From Thuidium tamariscinum (Eukaryota > Streptophyta > Bryopsida > Hypnales > Thuidiaceae): a DNA stretch of 64,000 nucleotides. The stretch covers positions 3,906,001 through 3,970,000 of the forward strand of contig OX344751.2 of assembly GCA_947034885.2 (NCBI GenBank), given 5' to 3'. The first letter of the stretch is position 1, and every line of letters begins with the position of its first letter. The notes below the pieces were generated by a model. That model was not told where the DNA came from, did not search any database, and worked only from the letters and a program-made list of their open reading frames with translations. Positions 59,243-64,000 of this stretch are shown here, in pieces. Position numbers and translations under genes: made by a program.

Positions 59243-59482
59243 TGTTCCTTCTCCAGCACTTGGCAATTCTTCCTCTATGGACTTCTCATCTCCCCCAGCA
59301 GCTGAATTAATTTCGTCAATGTGCAACGCAAAGGCATTGGCGAGGACACTCTCTTCTACCAACGATTTAATGGCCATCACTCCCCCTCCGACTGGCTACG
59401 ACTGTTGGGGCTACAAAGCTCCTCAATCCTCCCAAAGCGTCGAGGCTTCCGCTCCAAGGCCCTCACAACCCATTCAACGTCA

Positions 59483-62400
59483 ATGATTTTACGCCTCCTT
59501 TCTTTCAACGTTAGGGGTCTTAATAATAAAGCCTCAATTTCATTGTTATGGCACTATATCCAATCCATCCCACAGCTTGATGTTGTTCTTATACAGGAAC
59601 ACAAGTTGAGGAACTATGATTCAGACATCCTCGACAGCTCATTGTGGAAACAGGCCAAGGCATGGTCCGTTCTCGCGTCCATAGGATACAACAACAACAT
59701 CAACGGTCCAGGAGCTGGCAAAGGAGGCATTCTCACGATGGTTTCTTCTCGGCTAGCAAGTTTAGCCGTCCGCTCAGGCACCATCATGGGAAACCGAGCT
59801 CATTGGGTGGTTCTGCAAGGTTTTCCTGGTGGTAACATTGGAATTGCAAATATTTATACTCCTAATGACTTCCCAAGCCGTTGCCAACTTTGGGAGGCCA
59901 TGATCAGGGAGCTACCATCTCATTGTCACTGGATTCTTGCCGGTGACTTTAATATGGTGGATAAGCGACAAGACAAAACTAACCCATGGGAAAGACTGAT
60001 CCCAACATTAGAGCGCGTGCTCTTCATCAACCTCAAGCAACACTTAAATGTCAAAGACAATCCACGGTCAACTGGGAGCCTCCCCTTCTCTTGGGATAAC
60101 TTCCGTGACAACGGCCTTAGGATCATGGCACGTTTAGATCGCATCTATTTATTCAAAAACGAATCAGGTGGGTCCCAACGTAAACTTCTCAATTATTCCA
60201 TTAGAAGTAACAACGATTGGTCTGATCATTCTCCTGTCTCGGCCACCATCGAGTTTTCTTCTACACCTCCTAAGAAGAGCAGATGGAAAATGAATTCTCA
60301 TTGGTTGGAAGAAGCCCGACCTGTCATTGAAAGAGCCTGGCGCGCCTCACCGCATTCAACTAACTTCTTCCATAAGAGGATTTTTCAGGGCTTCAGGAGA
60401 CCGTTTCAGCCCTGTTCCTCTGTCTGTGAACGCGTCAGATAAAAAAAAAATTAAAAAAAAATTAAAAAATTAAAAATTAAAAAAACAATTTTTAATATTA
60501 AAATATTATTAAAAAAATTAAAAAAAAATTTAAAAATTTTTTTTTTTCAAAAAATAATATTAAAATATTAATTAAATATGATTATCTGATGTGGCAGCCT
60601 CTTAGCCACATCAGATCGCCTCAGTGGTAGCGTTCAGAGAGTTCCCATGGCCTGATAACTCACAGTCTTCCAGAGTAGCTAAAAATCCTCTTATGACCAA
60701 AATCAAATTAGTTTCAAAAGCTTACAGATCCTTCTGCCATCACAAATCCCAAGACTTCAAGGCCGAAGAAGTAGAAGCACGGGAAGAATTCTCGGCAGCT
60801 TCAACCAACCTGCAAGCTGTGCCAGAAGACCCCCAACTTCAGCACTGTCATGGGACAGCCCGCATGCGACTACAAGAGGTCGAGCCTCATCTAGCCTATA
60901 GTCGACGCACCCGAGCCCGCATTCGCTGGAAACTTCGAGGTGATATGGTCACAGTTGAATTCTTCAAGGCTATTAGGGAAAATCCAGCTTCATCAGTTAT
61001 TACCTGTCTTAGAGATAGCCAAGGTAATACGGTTGAAGATCACGGGGGGCTCAGCAACATATGTGAAGCGTTTTACAGACAATTATACGCTGACGAACGA
61101 GTCTTTGAGGGTCATCCGGCTGCCATGGAGGAATTCTTAAGTCTCCTATCAGATTCCCTTCCTCCTATTATCAAAATCTCCCTCTCCCAACCTATAATAG
61201 AGGACGAGCTAAGGCAAGCTGCGGAAGCGATGGCACTTCACAAGAGCCCAGGCCTTGATGGTATTATCATTGAGTTTTACAAACTCTATTGGCCGTTGAT
61301 TGGTGCCGAGTTCACTCAGATGATTCACCAGTCCATCATCGCTGGTAAACTCCCGAAGGGCATGAATAAGGGTACAATCGTCCTACTTCACAAAGGAGGC
61401 GACAGGGAAGATTTGGGTAATTGGAGACCTATATCCTTACTCAATGTATCATACAAAATCCTTGCCAAGGCTCTTCAACGATGTTTACAGCCTCTTCTCT
61501 CTGAGCTGATTAGCTCGGATCAGACAACGTTCATCCCATCAAGGTACATCCTCGACAATACCTTGTTGCTTCATGAGACAATTAAATGGGCAGATGAATC
61601 CAATCAAGATATGGTTCTTTTGAAGCTAGACTTCAAAAAAGCCTATGACTCTATTCACTTGTCGTTCTTCTTTCGCTCTATGGAAAATTTAGGTATTCCT
61701 CCTTATTTCATTTGTCTGGTCAAGCTTCTCTTCTCAGACGCAGAAGCATCAGTATGCTTGAACGTGGTTGACACAAAAGCATTCCCTGTCTGTCGAGGAG
61801 TTAGACAAGGATGTCCTCTCGCTCCGTACTTGTTCCTCTTCGTTGGTGAAGCTCTGAATCGTGCTTCGAAACAGTTGGCAGTTATGGGAGAATTGTCTAG
61901 TATCTCCCTCCCGGAAGAAACAGGAGAGCAACTAATTAACCAATATGCCGACGATGTTAATTACACATTGTTAGGTGAGGAGAGATTCTTTAAACAACTC
62001 ACCTTACTATTGAACCGTTATAGCACTGCAACGGGGTTATTCATTAACTGGCCTAAGAGTTTGGCTTACTGGTTCTCTCAAGACCCTGCCCCACCTTGGC
62101 TGGCTTTTACAGGCTGCCCTTGGGCAGTAGAAAGGAAAATATCCAAGATGCTCAGCTCCCCTTTCGGCATCGACCTTAGTACTACCGACGTGGATGAGTT
62201 TCTGGCGAAAAAAATACAAAAGAAACTGGATTACTGGACGAGTGTTCACTTATCCTTTACAGGCCGTGCTGTCATCATCAACTCAGTTTTACTTAGCTCT
62301 ATGTGGTTCTTCATATGCATTTGGGGTGGTTCCTTGATTATTATCCGGAAAATAAAAGGATCTGTCCGTAATTTTTTGTGGTCCGGAACCTCACATCAAA

Positions 62401-63590
62401 GTCGAGCACGGGTTAGCTGGAAGGACTGTTGCGCTCCTCATCTCATGGGTGGCCTCAACCTCATCAATCCAGAGGAAGCCTTACACGCCTTGGCGGCTAA
62501 GTGGGTCCTAAAAGCCATGACTCCAGGCTCTTCCAATTTATAGTACCTTCTTTGATATAGATTGCTTTAGATCCAACCAAGGACTCGTGGTAAATGGCCA
62601 ATTATGCCACAATGGGCCATGCTTCATCAAATCAACGCTACCAGAGGCTCCCGTCCTTGGGATCGCATCATCGGAGCTTGGCGGTCGTTGATAAAACATA
62701 TTTCTGCCTCTCCTCCTCAAAACTGTGATGAGGTCCTCACCACACCTCTGTAGTGGACCACTCACTTCATCGGTGGCTCAAACGGGTTTTCATCAACCAG
62801 AGCCGCTGAGCTCATGGCAAAGGGGCTGTGGTAGGTTCAACATTTGTGGGACTACGAGTCTCAGTCATTTCTTTCATGGGATACAGCTAGCACCCTTTTC
62901 GGGCTATCTCTCGCCGAATCTCAAGCATACCACCGCATGATTCGTTAAATCCCAGCTAACTGGATCAGCTTCATGATGAACAATCGAGAACTCACTTGGG
63001 ATAAGGAGTTCTTAGGCTTGTTCGAAGACGCTGACAGCCTTCTCCCCACTCTTGTCTGCTCAACGTCCCCCAGATTCAAGCCACGCCTGATAGTTGGCCC
63101 CACTACCCTCGAGGTTCCCCTGCACTCCCCTAGCTTCACAATCGGGGAAGCTTCATTGTCACTCATCTCGTGGAAAGGTCAAGAACCAGGGAATGAGCTT
63201 ATCTTCACTAGCTGGATCAAACGCGTTAGAATCATCCAACCGAGATCTAGCCCCCTCAAGTATGTGGGAATTGTCGCAGGTCTGGACTTCGACCCGAGTA
63301 GGTGGACGTGGGCCAACTCAGGCATTCTTCATTCCTACACACCCAAGCTAGAAAGGAAATTATTGGCTAATCAGCTCTCCCTCTCTAAATCCATTTCCGA
63401 CAAATGGCACAGCACGATTGTTCCAGGTTATCGTCCCAACTGGGGGGATGTTTGGAGAAAGGATCGACCTCAGAAGGAAGCCGGCTTCATGTGGACAGTT
63501 TTTCATAGCGCAGTTACAGTACACTACTGGCGAAAAGTAGCTGCACTTGATATCTCGACCGCGTGCACTAGTTGCCAATCTAGTGAGGAC
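59483..63590 (+). pseudogene. LINE ORF2: APE endonuclease, reverse transcriptase, zinc-binding region
   Basis: Endonuclease 59483-60372 keeps SFNVRGLN, IQEHK, the GDFNM motif and SDHSPV, i.e. the Asn, Glu, Asp/Asn and His of the APE active site. A MITE then splits the frame. RT 60693-62543 has the KSPGLDG-type motif (HKSPGLDGIIIEFY), NWRPISLLNVSYKILAK, LKLDFKKAYDSIH, RQGCPLAPYLF and the catalytic YADD (NQYADDVNYTLL, near 61945). The frame ends at a stop at 62541-62543, and further stops lie up to about 62950. A frame at 62973-63590 carries the RT zinc-binding region (GFMWTVFHSAVTVHYWRKVA; CTSCQ) before another stop. Not functional as it stands. Confidence 0.9.
60373..60693 (-). mobile_element. 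MITE family F, copy 3 (splits LINE ORF2)
   Basis: Bounded by CATAAGAGGATTTTTCAGGG and AAAAATCCTCTTATG, inverted relative to copy 2. The LINE frame on the left ends ..TNFFH and on the right resumes MTKIKLVSK. With a single TA between them (CCATATGACC) the reading frame is continuous, which supports TA as the target duplication. Confidence 0.92.
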
Positions 63591-64000
63591 TAAACCATGT
63601 TTTATAGGTTCCACCACTACTCCAGAACAAAACATGCATGGAATTTCGCTCTTTCGATTCTTTACAGGGCCCTAGACATCCCAATAACCAATGGTAGCTG
63701 GCTAAACCTTACCTGGTAGTAGTGCGTACTTGGGTCCAAGCTTCCCAGACGGCTCTAGAAAGGCTCTATCATTTGGACCCTTTTTAGAGGATCCGTCATG
63801 TGGGTTACATGGCTCGATCGTAATGCAACTTGCTTTAACAACGACAAGTGGCCGACCCAGAAACTCGAGCAGATGCTTTGGGAGTCTTGTATCGACCACA
63901 CCATAGTCGCCTGGCTTAAAGCCACAAATTTGTGCACCTTGTACCATGATAAGGAGGGGTCATTTCTTCGTAGATTTGATCATGTCTGGTTACGCACAGA

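Larger units (their letters stand above)
56640..64000 (+). mobile_element. Plant L1-type LINE, degenerate, runs off the window
   Basis: In order: GC-rich 5'UTR-like leader, ORF1 (DUF4283 plus CCHC knuckle), ORF2 with APE endonuclease, reverse transcriptase and RT-associated zinc-binding region, and a C-terminal region (frame reading FRGSVMWVTWLDRNATCFN near 63790) still present at 64000. The 5' border at about 56640 is estimated from the GC-rich start and is not confirmed by a target duplication; the 3' end and poly(A) lie outside. Two family F MITEs interrupt it. ORF1 is long and open, so the element is not ancient, but ORF2 has several stops and shifts after the RT. Confidence 0.88.

Overview
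This is nuclear DNA of a land plant. The evidence is the gene set: a plant-type GT47 (MUR3-like) glycosyltransferase, a spliced eIF2A gene, a plant-type TEX2-like SMP lipid-transfer protein and a TIR-NB-ARC-LRR immune receptor. The non-LTR retrotransposon is also of the plant kind, with a DUF4283/CCHC ORF1. Introns are GT-AG. Intergenic DNA is very AT-rich and packed with small inverted-repeat transposons. The species cannot be fixed from the sequence; an unusually high load of TTAA-flanked and TA-flanked elements would fit a non-flowering lineage (moss, lycophyte, fern or gymnosperm), but that is inference.

Layout. 0-14.9 kb: AT-rich repeat zone with a near-perfect CACTA foldback (1.4 kb), TTAA-flanked elements (5.3 and 7.2 kb), a degenerate short tandem array interrupted by a MITE that is itself interrupted by a TTAA element (6.8-8.5 kb), a GC-richer host-like segment between two MITEs (8.5-9.25 kb), a MITE cluster (10.7-12.75 kb) and a hAT foldback nested in a larger element (14.1-14.7 kb). 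14.9-18.8 kb: promoter/5'UTR and a two-exon GT47 gene (+). 18.8-22.2 kb: intergenic, with a MITE that has copied its own flank in inverted orientation. 22.2-28.0 kb: complete 15-exon eIF2A gene (+). 28.9-41.0 kb: repeats, including a decayed colinear copy of the 46.1-46.9 kb segment, a 1-kb foldback made of reiterated units, and a three-level nest at 37.8-39.8 kb. 41.0-45.4 kb: a TNL receptor gene (-) with at least two lesions, probably a pseudogene. 46-49.3 kb: duplicated segment, GC-richer low-copy DNA, a MITE and a stray copy of eIF2A exon 4. 50.2-55.4 kb: six-exon TEX2-like SMP-LTD gene (-). 56.6 kb to the end: a degenerate LINE running off the window, carrying two oppositely oriented copies of one MITE.

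The genes are independent housekeeping or defence loci, not an operon-like unit: cell-wall glycan synthesis (GT47), translation initiation (eIF2A), ER-contact-site lipid transfer (TEX2-like) and pathogen sensing (TNL). Most of the novelty is in the transposons. Several have diagnostic target duplications readable directly (AGT, ACTTCAAT, TTAA, TGTCACAC), and several have paralogous empty sites inside the same window.
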